Below are positions 9,137 through 17,313 of a stretch of 64,000 bases of DNA, in pieces. Both the position numbers and the translations under genes were made by a program. Source of the DNA: Halanaerobium kushneri (GTDB lineage Bacteria; Bacillota; Halanaerobiia; Halanaerobiales; Halanaerobiaceae); contig NZ_FTNC01000017.1 of NCBI RefSeq assembly GCF_900156285.1, positions 1 through 64,000 of the forward strand, read 5' to 3'. Below the pieces are notes generated by a model that saw only the letters and a list, made by a program, of their open reading frames with translations, did not search any database and was not told the origin of the DNA. Every line of letters starts with the position of its first letter. The stretch's first letter is position 1.

Positions 9137-10042
9137 ATGCAGATATTTAAAAATTTTTATGAAAAATACATTAACTCGAAAAAAGTTGCTCCCTATATTT
9201 TTGTTTCACCATTTATTTTGGTCTTTTTAGTATTTTATTTATATCCTATAATTTCAACAGTAATTATGAGTTTTCAGGAGATTGGATTTGGGGAAGCAAA
9301 GTTTATTGGACTGGCAAACTATAAAAAATTGTTTAACGTACATTATAAAAATGCATTGTTAACCAGTACCAATTATACTTTCTGGACAATTTTAATTTTA
9401 GTTCCTTTGCCGATTATTTTGGCAGTGTTTTTAAATAGTGATAAAACAAAATTTACTAACTTTTTTAGATCATCAATTTTTATGCCAGCTTTAACATCTG
9501 TAATTGTAGCAGGTATGTTTTTTAGATACGCTTTTGGTGAGCAGGCATCAACTCTGGCTAACTCAATTATTGGTATTTTTGGTTTAGAACCTATTACCTG
9601 GCTGCAAAACTATATTCCGGCAATGATAGCTCTGGTTGTTTTATGTGTCTGGCGCTGGCTGGGAGTAAATATAATTTATTTTTTATCAGGACTGCAGAGT
9701 ATTCCCGAAGAAATTTACGAAGCTGCAGATATTGATGGGGCAAACAGCTGGGATAAATTCAAATATATTACTATTCCTTCTTTAAAACCGGTAATTATTT
9801 ATGTAATAACAATCAGTGTTTTTGGAGGTTACAAAATGTTTGCAGAAAGTTATGCTTACTGGCAGACAGCAACTCCAAATGATATTGGAATGACAATAGT
9901 TTCTTATATTTATCAGACCGGTTTTAATAATTTCAATATGGGTTTTGCTTCGGCAATTGGTATTACCCTGTTATTGATTGTATTAGTAGTTAATATTATT
10001 CAGCTCAATATATTTGGATTGTTCAAAAAGGAGGAACAGTAA
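9137..10042 (+). CDS. ABC 1 sugar permease, AraP-like
   Basis: A 301-aa inner-membrane subunit of a CUT1-type importer with about six hydrophobic segments. The cytoplasmic EAA loop is clear (EIYEAADIDGANSWDKF, then PSLKP), the docking site for the ATPase. It overlaps the second permease gene by one base (TAATG at 10041-10044), so the two are translated together. No ATPase gene is nearby. Confidence 0.92.
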   Translation: MQIFKNFYEKYINSKKVAPYIFVSPFILVFLVFYLYPIISTVIMSFQEIGFGEAKFIGLANYKKLFNVHYKNALLTSTNYTFWTILILVPLPIILAVFLNSDKTKFTNFFRSSIFMPALTSVIVAGMFFRYAFGEQASTLANSIIGIFGLEPITWLQNYIPAMIALVVLCVWRWLGVNIIYFLSGLQSIPEEIYEAADIDGANSWDKFKYITIPSLKPVIIYVITISVFGGYKMFAESYAYWQTATPNDIGMTIVSYIYQTGFNNFNMGFASAIGITLLLIVLVVNIIQLNIFGLFKKEEQ

Positions 10043-10878
10043 TGTCAAATAGTAAAGTTCAAATTACAGCTATAATTTTAGTTTTATCATTTTTTGCCTT
10101 TTTTGCTCTGGCACCATTTTTCTTTATGTTAATTTCATCCTTTAAACCAGGAGACCAGATTATTAAAAATGGAATCAGTGCCAGCATAGATTTTGATATC
10201 ATGTCTTTGCAAAACTATAAGACTTTGTTTACAGAAAGAAGTGGAATTTATCTTCACTGGTATAAAAATAGTGTATTAATTACAACAATTCAGACAGCTG
10301 TAGCAGTGTTTTTAAGTTCCTGGGTTGGTTATGGTCTGGCTGTCTATGAGTTTAAAGGGAAAAATTTAATCTTTGTGCTGGTATTAGTTTTAATGATGGT
10401 ACCAATTGAAATTTTAATATTACCCCTCTATAAACTATCTATAACTTTAAAAATAATTGACAGTTATGCCGGGGTAATATTGCCCTTTATTGTCCCACCA
10501 GTTGCAGTTTTCTTTTTCCGGCAGTTTGCAGTTGGTCTGCCGACAGAATTAATTGATGCAGCAAGAATTGATGGTGCATCTGAATTTGCAATATTTTTCA
10601 AGATTATGATGCCTCTAATGAAACCGGCTTATGGAGCAATGATCATTTTACAGGCGATGTTTAGTTGGAATGCTTTTGTCTGGCCGCTAATAGTTCTACG
10701 TTCAAATGAAAACTTTACTCTTCCAATTGGTCTTGCTTCTTTAATTACTCCATATGGTAATAGTTATGATATGCTTTTTTCCGGGGCAGTAATTTCAGTT
10801 GTACCGATAATAATTCTGTTTATGTTTAAACAAAATTCATTTATTTCTGGTTTAACAGTTGGAGGAGTTAAAGGATAA
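10042..10878 (+). CDS. ABC 1 sugar permease, AraQ-like
   Basis: A 278-aa CUT1 permease with an N-terminal membrane anchor, four to five further hydrophobic segments and the EAA motif ELIDAARIDGASEFAIF followed by MPLMKPAYG. The C-terminus FISGLTVGGVKG is the usual end of this subunit. Start coupled to the upstream stop. The GH43 gene starts 16 nt after its stop, so it is in the same operon. Confidence 0.92.
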   Translation: MSNSKVQITAIILVLSFFAFFALAPFFFMLISSFKPGDQIIKNGISASIDFDIMSLQNYKTLFTERSGIYLHWYKNSVLITTIQTAVAVFLSSWVGYGLAVYEFKGKNLIFVLVLVLMMVPIEILILPLYKLSITLKIIDSYAGVILPFIVPPVAVFFFRQFAVGLPTELIDAARIDGASEFAIFFKIMMPLMKPAYGAMIILQAMFSWNAFVWPLIVLRSNENFTLPIGLASLITPYGNSYDMLFSGAVISVVPIIILFMFKQNSFISGLTVGGVKG

Positions 10879-10893
10879 TAAGGAGAGTCAAAA

Positions 10894-12168
10894 TTGCAGC
10901 TAAAAATTAAAACTTTGTCTCAAAATAATATACTAATAGGATTGGCATTATTAACTATGTTATTAGTCTTTTATAGTTCAGCTCTGGCATCTGACCCGGT
11001 AATTATGGAAGAGAATTTTAAAATTAAAGATCTGGAAAAAATTAAGCTTAAAGTAAAAGTAGGAGAAAAAATTACTTTACCCAGTCAGTTAAAGGTCGAA
11101 TTACAGCAGGGAATTACAGCTCAGTTTCCTGTTGTTTGGGATGAGACTGCTGATTTAATTTATCGGGAAAAAGGAAATTACCAAATCAAGGGGAAATTAA
11201 AAATCCAAAACTATCCGGATCCCTTAATTGAACAACGAGCTGATCCATTTATTTATAAACATCAGGATGGCTATTATTATTTCACTGCTTCTTATCCAGA
11301 ATATGATCGAATAATTTTGCGCCGCTCAAAAACTATTGCAGGATTAAAAGATGCTGAAGAAAAAGTTATCTGGTGGAAACATCAGGAAAAAGAAATGAGT
11401 AAGCATATCTGGGCTCCAGAACTGCATTTTATAAATGGAAAATGGTATATTTATTTTGCTGCTTCCAGAACTGATGCGATCTGGGCAATTAGACAATATG
11501 TGCTGGAAAATGATTCAGCCAATCCACTCCAGGGTGAGTGGAAGGAAAAAGGTAAACTTAAAATGAATTTTGAGGAATTTACTCTTGATGCCACTAGTTT
11601 TACTCATCAAAATCAGAGATATTTAGTCTGGGCGCAGAAGAAATATGGTGATTCGAATTTATATATTGCAAAACTAAAAACCCCCTGGCAAATAGAAGGA
11701 AAACAAAGACTGATAGCTGAGCCAATTTACAGCTGGGAGCGTAAAGGCTTTAATGTAAATGAAGGTGCAGCTGTTATTAAGAAGGGAAATAAAATATTTA
11801 TCACTTATTCTGCAAGTGCTACAGATGCCAATTATTCTGTTGGTCTTTTAACTGCTGATCAGGACAGTAATCTTTTAGATCCTGATTCCTGGTCAAAATA
11901 TGATAAAGCTATTTTTAAGAGTAGTAAACTTACTGAGCAATTTGGTCCCGGTCATAATTCTTTTACAGTTGATGAAAATGGAAATGACATTCTAGTTTAT
12001 CATGCCAGATCATATAAAAAAATTAACGGTGATCCCCTTTATGATCCCAATCGCCATACAAGAGTACAGAGAATTTTCTGGGATCAAAATAATAACCCTG
12101 TTTTTGGAATTCCAGGTTATAAAATTGAGGGGGATAGAGGTGTTGTAGCAGAAATTACAGTTGAATAA
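10894..12168 (+). CDS. Secreted GH43 arabinosidase with N-terminal Ig-like domain
   Basis: A 424-aa five-bladed beta-propeller glycosidase, most likely acting on arabinan or arabinoxylan side chains. A hydrophobic signal segment (residues 14-32, ending SSALAS) marks export; the only dedicated hydrolase in the window with one. Residues 40-100 resemble a bacterial Ig-like (Big_4 type) domain. Catalytic candidates are D117 (RADPF), D232 (DATSF) and E290 (NEGAAV). It starts with TTG at 10894, spaced correctly from AGGAGAG, and is last in the ABC 1 operon. Endo or exo action is not decidable by eye. Confidence 0.85.
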   Translation: MQLKIKTLSQNNILIGLALLTMLLVFYSSALASDPVIMEENFKIKDLEKIKLKVKVGEKITLPSQLKVELQQGITAQFPVVWDETADLIYREKGNYQIKGKLKIQNYPDPLIEQRADPFIYKHQDGYYYFTASYPEYDRIILRRSKTIAGLKDAEEKVIWWKHQEKEMSKHIWAPELHFINGKWYIYFAASRTDAIWAIRQYVLENDSANPLQGEWKEKGKLKMNFEEFTLDATSFTHQNQRYLVWAQKKYGDSNLYIAKLKTPWQIEGKQRLIAEPIYSWERKGFNVNEGAAVIKKGNKIFITYSASATDANYSVGLLTADQDSNLLDPDSWSKYDKAIFKSSKLTEQFGPGHNSFTVDENGNDILVYHARSYKKINGDPLYDPNRHTRVQRIFWDQNNNPVFGIPGYKIEGDRGVVAEITVE

Positions 12169-12221
12169 TTAAAATTATAAGCTTAAGTATAAATGAATAA
12201 TGATAAAATAAGACCTCCTTT

Positions 12222-12265
12222 ATAACAAAGAACTCTCAGCTGAGAGTTCTTTGTTATTTAAAGTA
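12222..12265 (+). terminator. Strong terminator, perfect 36-bp palindrome
   Basis: ATAACAAAGAACTCTCAG (12222-12239) is followed immediately by its exact reverse complement (12240-12257), then TTAAAG. It closes the ABC 1-GH43 operon and isolates the two-component genes. The symmetry would let it act on both strands, although no minus-strand gene is nearby. Confidence 0.8.
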
Positions 12266-12305
12266 ATTTTTTTGCTAAAAAGCTGTTTAATCAGTTTTAA
12301 AATGA

Positions 12306-12311
12306 TATAAT
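12306..12311 (+). promoter_or_regulatory. -10 box before the histidine kinase
   Basis: A perfect TATAAT lies 34 nt before the kinase start. No convincing -35 is seen at the right distance (CTGTTT at 12283-12288 is the 17-nt-spaced hexamer), which could mean dependence on an activator. Confidence 0.45.
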
Positions 12312-12344
12312 ATTATTAAATGCAAAGAGAAAGCAGCGATAAAA

Positions 12345-14198
12345 ATGGATAATAATTTAATCATCAAAATAAAATTGAAAATTTATAGTTATCTCAGAAA
12401 AACTCATATCCAAAATAGGTTAATTGTTTTGTTTTTAGTTCTATCTCTTTTCCCAATGTTAGTAACCGGTATTTATTCTTATCAGAAATCAAGTCAGGCA
12501 ATTCACGATAAAATTAATACATATTCAGTTGAAGTAGTAAATCAGGTTGCTAAAAATATTGAAGAAGAATTGACCAGAATGGAATATCAGACTATTGAGA
12601 TAGCATTTTCAGAACTGGTACAGAACACGCTCAGCAATTATGAACAACTGAGTGAATGGGAAATATATGATGCTAGATACAGAATGCGGGCCGATATGGT
12701 GAGAAAATTTTCTTTTTCTGAATATATTTCTGATGTTCAGCTCTTTACTGATCAGGGAGATAAAATTATTGCTTATGGAGATACAGGATTTACTTTAACT
12801 TTTAAAGATAAGTTTAGAAATAATTTACTTGCAGAGATAAAAAATAGTGATGGAGCTCCTGTCTGGAAGGCAGTTGATTTTAGAGATGAGCTGCATCAGG
12901 TAAGCAGAGTGTATCCCGAAAATACACCTGAGAAATCTTATGGAATAATTATCGGGAGGACAATTAAAGAATTATATAAAGGAACACAGCTTGGTTCTGT
13001 TATTATTAGAGTTAATGAAAATTTATTTTCTGATGTTTATAGAAATATTGATCTGGGCGAAGGAACTGAGATTTTTATAATTAATTCTGCTGGAACAGTT
13101 GTTTCGACAAGGAATAATGATATTGCTTTTAATGAAAAGTATCCAGAATTTAACTTGATTAATAAAATTAATGAAAATTCTAAACAGACAAACACTACCT
13201 TTGAGTTAAATATTAATCAGGATAAAAATTTAGTTGCTTTTTCACCAATCAAGGATACTGATTGGTTTATTGTAAGTACCATTCCTTTTTCATATTTAAA
13301 TCGTGAGACCGGTCAAATAGCAAAGGATATTATGGGAGTTAGCTTGATTATTTTTATGTTAGCAATCTTTTTATCATATTTATTTACAAAAAGTATATCA
13401 GATCCTTTAAACAAACTGGTTTCTGCGATGAATCAGGTCGAAGATGGTAATTTAGAGGTTCAAATAGAGGATTACCAGGCACAGGATGAATTATCGGAGG
13501 CCAGCAATAACTTTAATCATATGGTAGTTGAATTAAAGGAATTGCTTGAGGATGTCAAGGAAAAGGAAAAACAAAAAAACAATTTAGAATTCAAGGCATT
13601 ACAGGCTCAGATTAATCCGCATTTTCTTTCTAATATTTTAAATACAGCCCGCTTACTTGCTGATATGCAGAATGCCGATAATCTTGAGAATTTTCTTTCC
13701 TCTGTTATTAATTTACTGCATTTAAGCATGAATAATAAAGAAGATTTTATAACTGTAAATAAAGAGATAGAGTATTTAAAAAGTTATCTTAATATCCAGC
13801 AGTTTAGACTGCATAATAAGTTTGATGTAAAATTTGAGATTGAAAAAGATTTATTGAATTATAAGATCCCTAAATTTTTACTGCAGCCGGTTGTAGAAAA
13901 TTCTATTATCCATGGGATAAGTGGAAAAAGTGGGCAGGGTTTAATAGAAATAAAGGGTTTTAGCCAGAAAGAAAGAGTTATTTTTACAATTACAGACGAT
14001 GGTATCGGTATTTCTGAAACGGAAATTAATAGTTTATTAAATAAGGAAAGAAAAAATAAAGATCAATTTTCTGGGATTGGAATTAACAATGTAAAAGAAA
14101 GAATAGAGAATTATTTTGGTAGTGAGTACGGTATTGAAATTGAAAGTTTAAAAGGCTATTTTACTACAGTTAAAATTATTTTGCCTGAGATTGATTAA
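12345..14198 (+). CDS. Sensor histidine kinase, YesM/LytS-type
   Basis: A 617-aa membrane sensor paired with the next gene. Order: short basic N-terminus, membrane segment (about 23-45), large extracytoplasmic sensor (about 46-325, Cache-like in layout), second membrane segment (about 328-348), HAMP linker, then a His_kinase domain with phospho-acceptor H426 in QAQINPHFLSNILN and an HATPase domain (NSIIHGI, DDGIGI, GIGINNVKERI). This architecture is known from YesM, which senses extracellular saccharides. Its place beside ABC 1 suggests sensing of arabinan fragments. The ribosome site is weak. Confidence 0.9.
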   Translation: MDNNLIIKIKLKIYSYLRKTHIQNRLIVLFLVLSLFPMLVTGIYSYQKSSQAIHDKINTYSVEVVNQVAKNIEEELTRMEYQTIEIAFSELVQNTLSNYEQLSEWEIYDARYRMRADMVRKFSFSEYISDVQLFTDQGDKIIAYGDTGFTLTFKDKFRNNLLAEIKNSDGAPVWKAVDFRDELHQVSRVYPENTPEKSYGIIIGRTIKELYKGTQLGSVIIRVNENLFSDVYRNIDLGEGTEIFIINSAGTVVSTRNNDIAFNEKYPEFNLINKINENSKQTNTTFELNINQDKNLVAFSPIKDTDWFIVSTIPFSYLNRETGQIAKDIMGVSLIIFMLAIFLSYLFTKSISDPLNKLVSAMNQVEDGNLEVQIEDYQAQDELSEASNNFNHMVVELKELLEDVKEKEKQKNNLEFKALQAQINPHFLSNILNTARLLADMQNADNLENFLSSVINLLHLSMNNKEDFITVNKEIEYLKSYLNIQQFRLHNKFDVKFEIEKDLLNYKIPKFLLQPVVENSIIHGISGKSGQGLIEIKGFSQKERVIFTITDDGIGISETEINSLLNKERKNKDQFSGIGINNVKERIENYFGSEYGIEIESLKGYFTTVKIILPEID

Positions 14199-14240
14199 GC
14201 TTAAGAAATATATTAATTTATTTTAGAAAGGATATCTAAA

Positions 14241-15857
14241 ATGTTAAAAGTTTTGATAGTTGAAGATGATATTTTCGATTATACTCATCTTAAAAATATA
14301 ATTGACTGGAATCAAGAAGGATTTCAAATTTCTGAACAGATTAAAAACGTAGAAGCTGCAAAAGAAAAGTTGTTTGAGCAAAGCTTTGATATCTTAATTA
14401 CTGATATGAAGATGCCGGGTCAGAGTGGAGCAGATCTTATTCAATTTGTTTCAGATAATTTTCCCGAACTTAAAACTATTGCTCTCAGTGGTTATAAGGA
14501 ATTTGATTATGTTAAACAAAGTTTAAAAGCAGGTGCAGAAGATTATATTTTAAAACATGAATTAAGGCAGGACAATTTACGTCAGGTTTTAGCTAAAATA
14601 AAGAAAGAAATTAATAAACGCGATCAAAAAGAAGATAGTAACATTTTTGAAGAAAGTTTCTTTATGGATCAAAAAGAAATTTTAGTTCAAAATTTTGTTG
14701 AAAAACTAATCAGAGGTCATTTTAATAATAAAAATGAGTTAAAAAGACAGATACAATTATTATCTTTAAATTTTGAATTAAAAAATATAGTAATTACAGT
14801 TGGACAGTTTGATAATTATAAAGTTTTGCAGGAGAAATATTCAGAATCAAAGTTGATGAACTTAAAAAGATCTTTTATAAATATGGTAGATGAAATTCTT
14901 AGAGAAAATGGAAAATCTTTTGCGGTTTTAAAAGATGAAAAAAAATTTCTCTTCTTATTTTCATTTAAAGATAATAGTGAGTTGAAAATTAATAACAGTA
15001 TTGCTTCAGCTTTAAATAGAATAAAAACAGCTTTAAAAAATTATTTGAATATTACTGCCAGTTTTGCTGTTGGAAATATACTAAAGGATCCTTTGAAAAT
15101 AGGCGAAAACTATCGAGAAATATTAGAACTTCTGGGAGATAGATTTTACCAGGGTAAAGATATGATAATTTATCAAAATCAAAATAATAGAGTTGATAAT
15201 CAGCAATTTAATCTTGACATTAAAACAGAAAAAGCTTTGCAAAAATATATTGATCAAAAAGATTATAGCTCCTTAAAATTGGAATTGGAAAGCATATTTA
15301 ATAAAATTTATCGAATTAAGCCAGGTTTATCAGTTGTAAAAATGACTTTTATTTCTTTAATTAATATAGTGAACAGTAAAATTAAAGATAAAAATTTAAA
15401 GAAGGAAAAGATTTTTAAAAACACTGGTAATCCATACCAGAAATTAGAAGAATTCAATACTCTAAAAGAATTTAAGATCTGGATTGAGGAAATTTACAAT
15501 AATTTGATTATTGAATTGAAAAATAAAAATAATTATTCTGATATTATAAATAAAACCTTATTGTATATGAACAAAAATTATGATAAAGATATTACTTTAA
15601 GCAGAGCTGCTTCTGAAATAGGAGTTAGTTACTCATATTTGAGTAGGAAATTTAAAGAAGAGTGTGGACAGGGGTTTAGTGATTACTTAAATCAACTGAG
15701 AATAGAAAATGCTAAACAATTAATTGAAGTTGGAGATAGTAATATTAAGGAAATTGTTAATCAGGTTGGTTTTAATAATTATAATTATTTTTTTAAGGTA
15801 TTTAAAGATTCAGAGGGAATGACACCAAGTGAATATGAGCGAAAAAGCCAGAAATAA
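14241..15857 (+). CDS. Response regulator with AraC-type DNA-binding domain, YesN-like
   Basis: A 538-aa regulator: receiver domain (1-120) with phospho-acceptor D55 in ILITDMKMP and conserved K near 105 (YILKH); a long middle region (about 130-430) without a recognised fold, as in YesN proteins; and a C-terminal pair of AraC helix-turn-helix motifs (about 435-535, DITLSRAASEIGVSYSYLSR and IKEIVNQVGFNNYNYFFKVF). It lies 42 nt after the kinase. It likely activates nearby saccharide operons; AraC-type regulators usually bind direct repeats, so it is one candidate for the repeated half-sites in this window, though that is only inference. Confidence 0.9.
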   Translation: MLKVLIVEDDIFDYTHLKNIIDWNQEGFQISEQIKNVEAAKEKLFEQSFDILITDMKMPGQSGADLIQFVSDNFPELKTIALSGYKEFDYVKQSLKAGAEDYILKHELRQDNLRQVLAKIKKEINKRDQKEDSNIFEESFFMDQKEILVQNFVEKLIRGHFNNKNELKRQIQLLSLNFELKNIVITVGQFDNYKVLQEKYSESKLMNLKRSFINMVDEILRENGKSFAVLKDEKKFLFLFSFKDNSELKINNSIASALNRIKTALKNYLNITASFAVGNILKDPLKIGENYREILELLGDRFYQGKDMIIYQNQNNRVDNQQFNLDIKTEKALQKYIDQKDYSSLKLELESIFNKIYRIKPGLSVVKMTFISLINIVNSKIKDKNLKKEKIFKNTGNPYQKLEEFNTLKEFKIWIEEIYNNLIIELKNKNNYSDIINKTLLYMNKNYDKDITLSRAASEIGVSYSYLSRKFKEECGQGFSDYLNQLRIENAKQLIEVGDSNIKEIVNQVGFNNYNYFFKVFKDSEGMTPSEYERKSQK

Positions 15858-15862
15858 ATTTT

Positions 15863-15902
15863 AGAAAAACTACCTCTTAAATGGTGGTTTTTCTTTTTTT
15901 TT
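15863..15902 (+). terminator. Terminator after the response regulator
   Basis: AGAAAAACTACC (15863-15874) pairs with GGTGGTTTTTCT (15883-15894) with one G-T pair, loop of 8 nt, then a run of T. An almost identical terminator occurs at 31729-31768, as part of a larger repeat. Confidence 0.85.
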
Positions 15903-15956
15903 ATTAAAAAACAGCAAAAAATCTGAAATTTCTTGCAGGAATTTTTGATTGAGTAT
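15864..15956 (+). repeat. Terminator-promoter repeat, copy 1
   Basis: 93 nt that match 31730-31821 (92 nt) with, by eye, four substitutions and one T-run length difference. It carries the terminator of the upstream gene, a conserved AATCTGAAATT block, and the GCAGGAAT box of the next promoter. Identity this high in non-coding DNA implies recent duplication or conversion. Confidence 0.85.
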
Positions 15957-15998
15957 AGAACAATAACAATAGTGAATTAATTTAAGGCTTGAATTAAT
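15935..15998 (+). promoter_or_regulatory. Composite pentose promoter before lacI-1
   Basis: GCAGGAAT (15935-15942), 15 nt, GAACAATAA (15958-15966). Read as sigma-A it is TTGCAG, 17 nt, TAGAAC. Ten nt further is the palindrome 15976-15998: ATTAATTTAAG, one central base, CTTGAATTAAT, with a single mismatch between arms. The palindrome would overlap the transcription start, which fits repression. Confidence 0.7.
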
Positions 15999-16050
15999 AA
16001 TTATTTTATAAAAATTTATGAAAAGTATTAAAAATATATTTTTTATTTAA

Positions 16051-16099
16051 AATCTAATCGGTTAGATTTTTTAAAATTCAAACTTCTAAACGGTTAGAA
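16051..16099 (+). promoter_or_regulatory. Two LacI-type operators before lacI-1
   Basis: Two similar palindromes with a central CG: AATCTAATCGGTTAGATT (16051-16068) and TTCTAAACGGTTAGAA (16084-16099), centres 32 bp apart, about three helical turns. They lie just before the LacI gene at 16147 and are not seen elsewhere in the window, so local autoregulation with looping is likely. Confidence 0.7.
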
Positions 16100-16146
16100 A
16101 TGAAATTTAATCACTATAAAGATAATAATTAAGGAGATAGATTATT

Positions 16147-17148
16147 ATGGTTACAATCAAAGACGTGGCAAAAAAAGCAGGGGTTTCTGTAGCAACAGTT
16201 TCTGCAGTAATAAATAAGGATTCTGATGTCAATGTGAGTGACAGGCTTTCAAAAAAAGTAATTAATGCCGTTAATGAACTAAATTATCGTCCAAATAGAA
16301 TTGCCAGGGCATTATCAAAAAAAGAAAATCCAATGATAGCCTATGTAGTTCCGACAATTAGGAATCAATTTTTTTCGCAGATTGGTCATTACATTGAGAA
16401 TTTTGCTTTCGAAAAAAAATATGGGGTATATTTATGTAATACACACTCAAAAATAGAAAGAAGTGATTTATATTTAAATAATTTGATTGAAAATAGAGTT
16501 AGTGGTGTGATAGTAACTTTAACCTGGGAAATTATGACCAGCAATTTTATTGAGAATCTTCTAGAAGCAAATATTCCTGTGGTGGGTATGGCTGGAGCTC
16601 GGAAAAGAGATGATATTGATACAGTGTTAATTGATGATCAGGAAGGAAGCTATAAAGCCGTTGAATATTTAATTAAGAATAATAGATCTAGCATTGCCTT
16701 TATTGGGGTGGAGGAAAGTAAAACTACTGAAATTAGATATTCTGGTTACAAAAAAGCATTAAAAGAAAATAATTTAAAATTAGATGAAGATTTGGTTTCA
16801 ATTCAAAAAGATTTTGACAGAGAAGATGGATATCAGGCAGCAGAAGAATTGATTGAAAATTATGGAGCAATAGATGCCATTTTTGTTTACAATGACGTAA
16901 TGGCTTCTGGAGTAATTGATTATTTAAATCATCAGAAAATTAAGATACCAGATGAAGTTGCAGTTATTGGTTATGATAATAGTGTAGCTTCTTATACCAG
17001 ACCAAAACTCACTACTGTAGCTTTACCAAAGTTCAAAATGGCAGAACAATCGATGAAATTATTATTTAATAGAATTCAGAATAATAGTAGGGATGAATAT
17101 CAGAAATTGTTGATTCATCCAGATTTAATAATTAGAGAAACTACTTAA
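16147..17148 (+). CDS. LacI-family transcriptional regulator 1
   Basis: A 333-aa regulator with the LacI helix-turn-helix at residues 1-50 (VTIKDVAKKAGVSVATVSAV) and hinge (NYRPNRIARAL), followed by a periplasmic-binding-protein-like sugar domain ending in the usual DPDLIIRETT-like tail (HPDLIIRETT). It heads a cluster of ABC 2, GH51 and GH43, so an arabinose-related effector is likely. Two operators of its own type lie in its promoter region. Start ATG follows AAGGAGA. Confidence 0.92.
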   Translation: MVTIKDVAKKAGVSVATVSAVINKDSDVNVSDRLSKKVINAVNELNYRPNRIARALSKKENPMIAYVVPTIRNQFFSQIGHYIENFAFEKKYGVYLCNTHSKIERSDLYLNNLIENRVSGVIVTLTWEIMTSNFIENLLEANIPVVGMAGARKRDDIDTVLIDDQEGSYKAVEYLIKNNRSSIAFIGVEESKTTEIRYSGYKKALKENNLKLDEDLVSIQKDFDREDGYQAAEELIENYGAIDAIFVYNDVMASGVIDYLNHQKIKIPDEVAVIGYDNSVASYTRPKLTTVALPKFKMAEQSMKLLFNRIQNNSRDEYQKLLIHPDLIIRETT

Positions 17149-17169
17149 GGCTTTATAAATTGAATAATT

Positions 17170-17188
17170 AAAAATCAATATGATTTTT
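17170..17188 (+). other. AT-only hairpin after lacI-1
   Basis: AAAAATCA (17170-17177) and TGATTTTT (17181-17188) form an 8-bp stem with a 3-nt loop plus an extra T. It is weak for a terminator but could reduce read-through from lacI-1 into ABC 2. Confidence 0.35.
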
Positions 17189-17213
17189 TGCTAAATATTT
17201 TTTTAATTTAATT

Positions 17214-17223
17214 AAGGAGGTGA
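17214..17223 (+). promoter_or_regulatory. Orphan Shine-Dalgarno before ABC 2 binding protein
   Basis: AAGGAGGTGA is a full 10-nt complement to the 16S rRNA 3' end, yet no ATG, GTG or TTG follows at a usable distance in an open frame. The real start is 91 nt further with its own GGGAGG. Resembles a STAB-SD, a 30S-binding site known to stabilise cry3A mRNA in Bacillus. Confidence 0.55.
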
Positions 17224-17313
17224 GGCACAAAAATTTAGTTTAGTGAATTGATTATATATATTGGCAACGGTCTTAAAGACTAATTTTCTAACAAAAAAGG
17301 GAGGAATAAATTT

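Noticed and set aside
12222-12257. Insertion-sequence end or attachment site at the 36-bp palindrome
   Set aside because: No transposase or partner repeat; the position after an operon end fits a terminator.
15935-15966. Sigma-54 promoter
   Set aside because: The boxes lack the GG and GC dinucleotides with 10-nt spacing, and no enhancer-binding activator is encoded here.
17214-17313. A leader peptide gene after the perfect Shine-Dalgarno at 17214
   Set aside because: The only nearby GTG codons open frames of a few codons or are too close to the site; an orphan stabilising site fits better.
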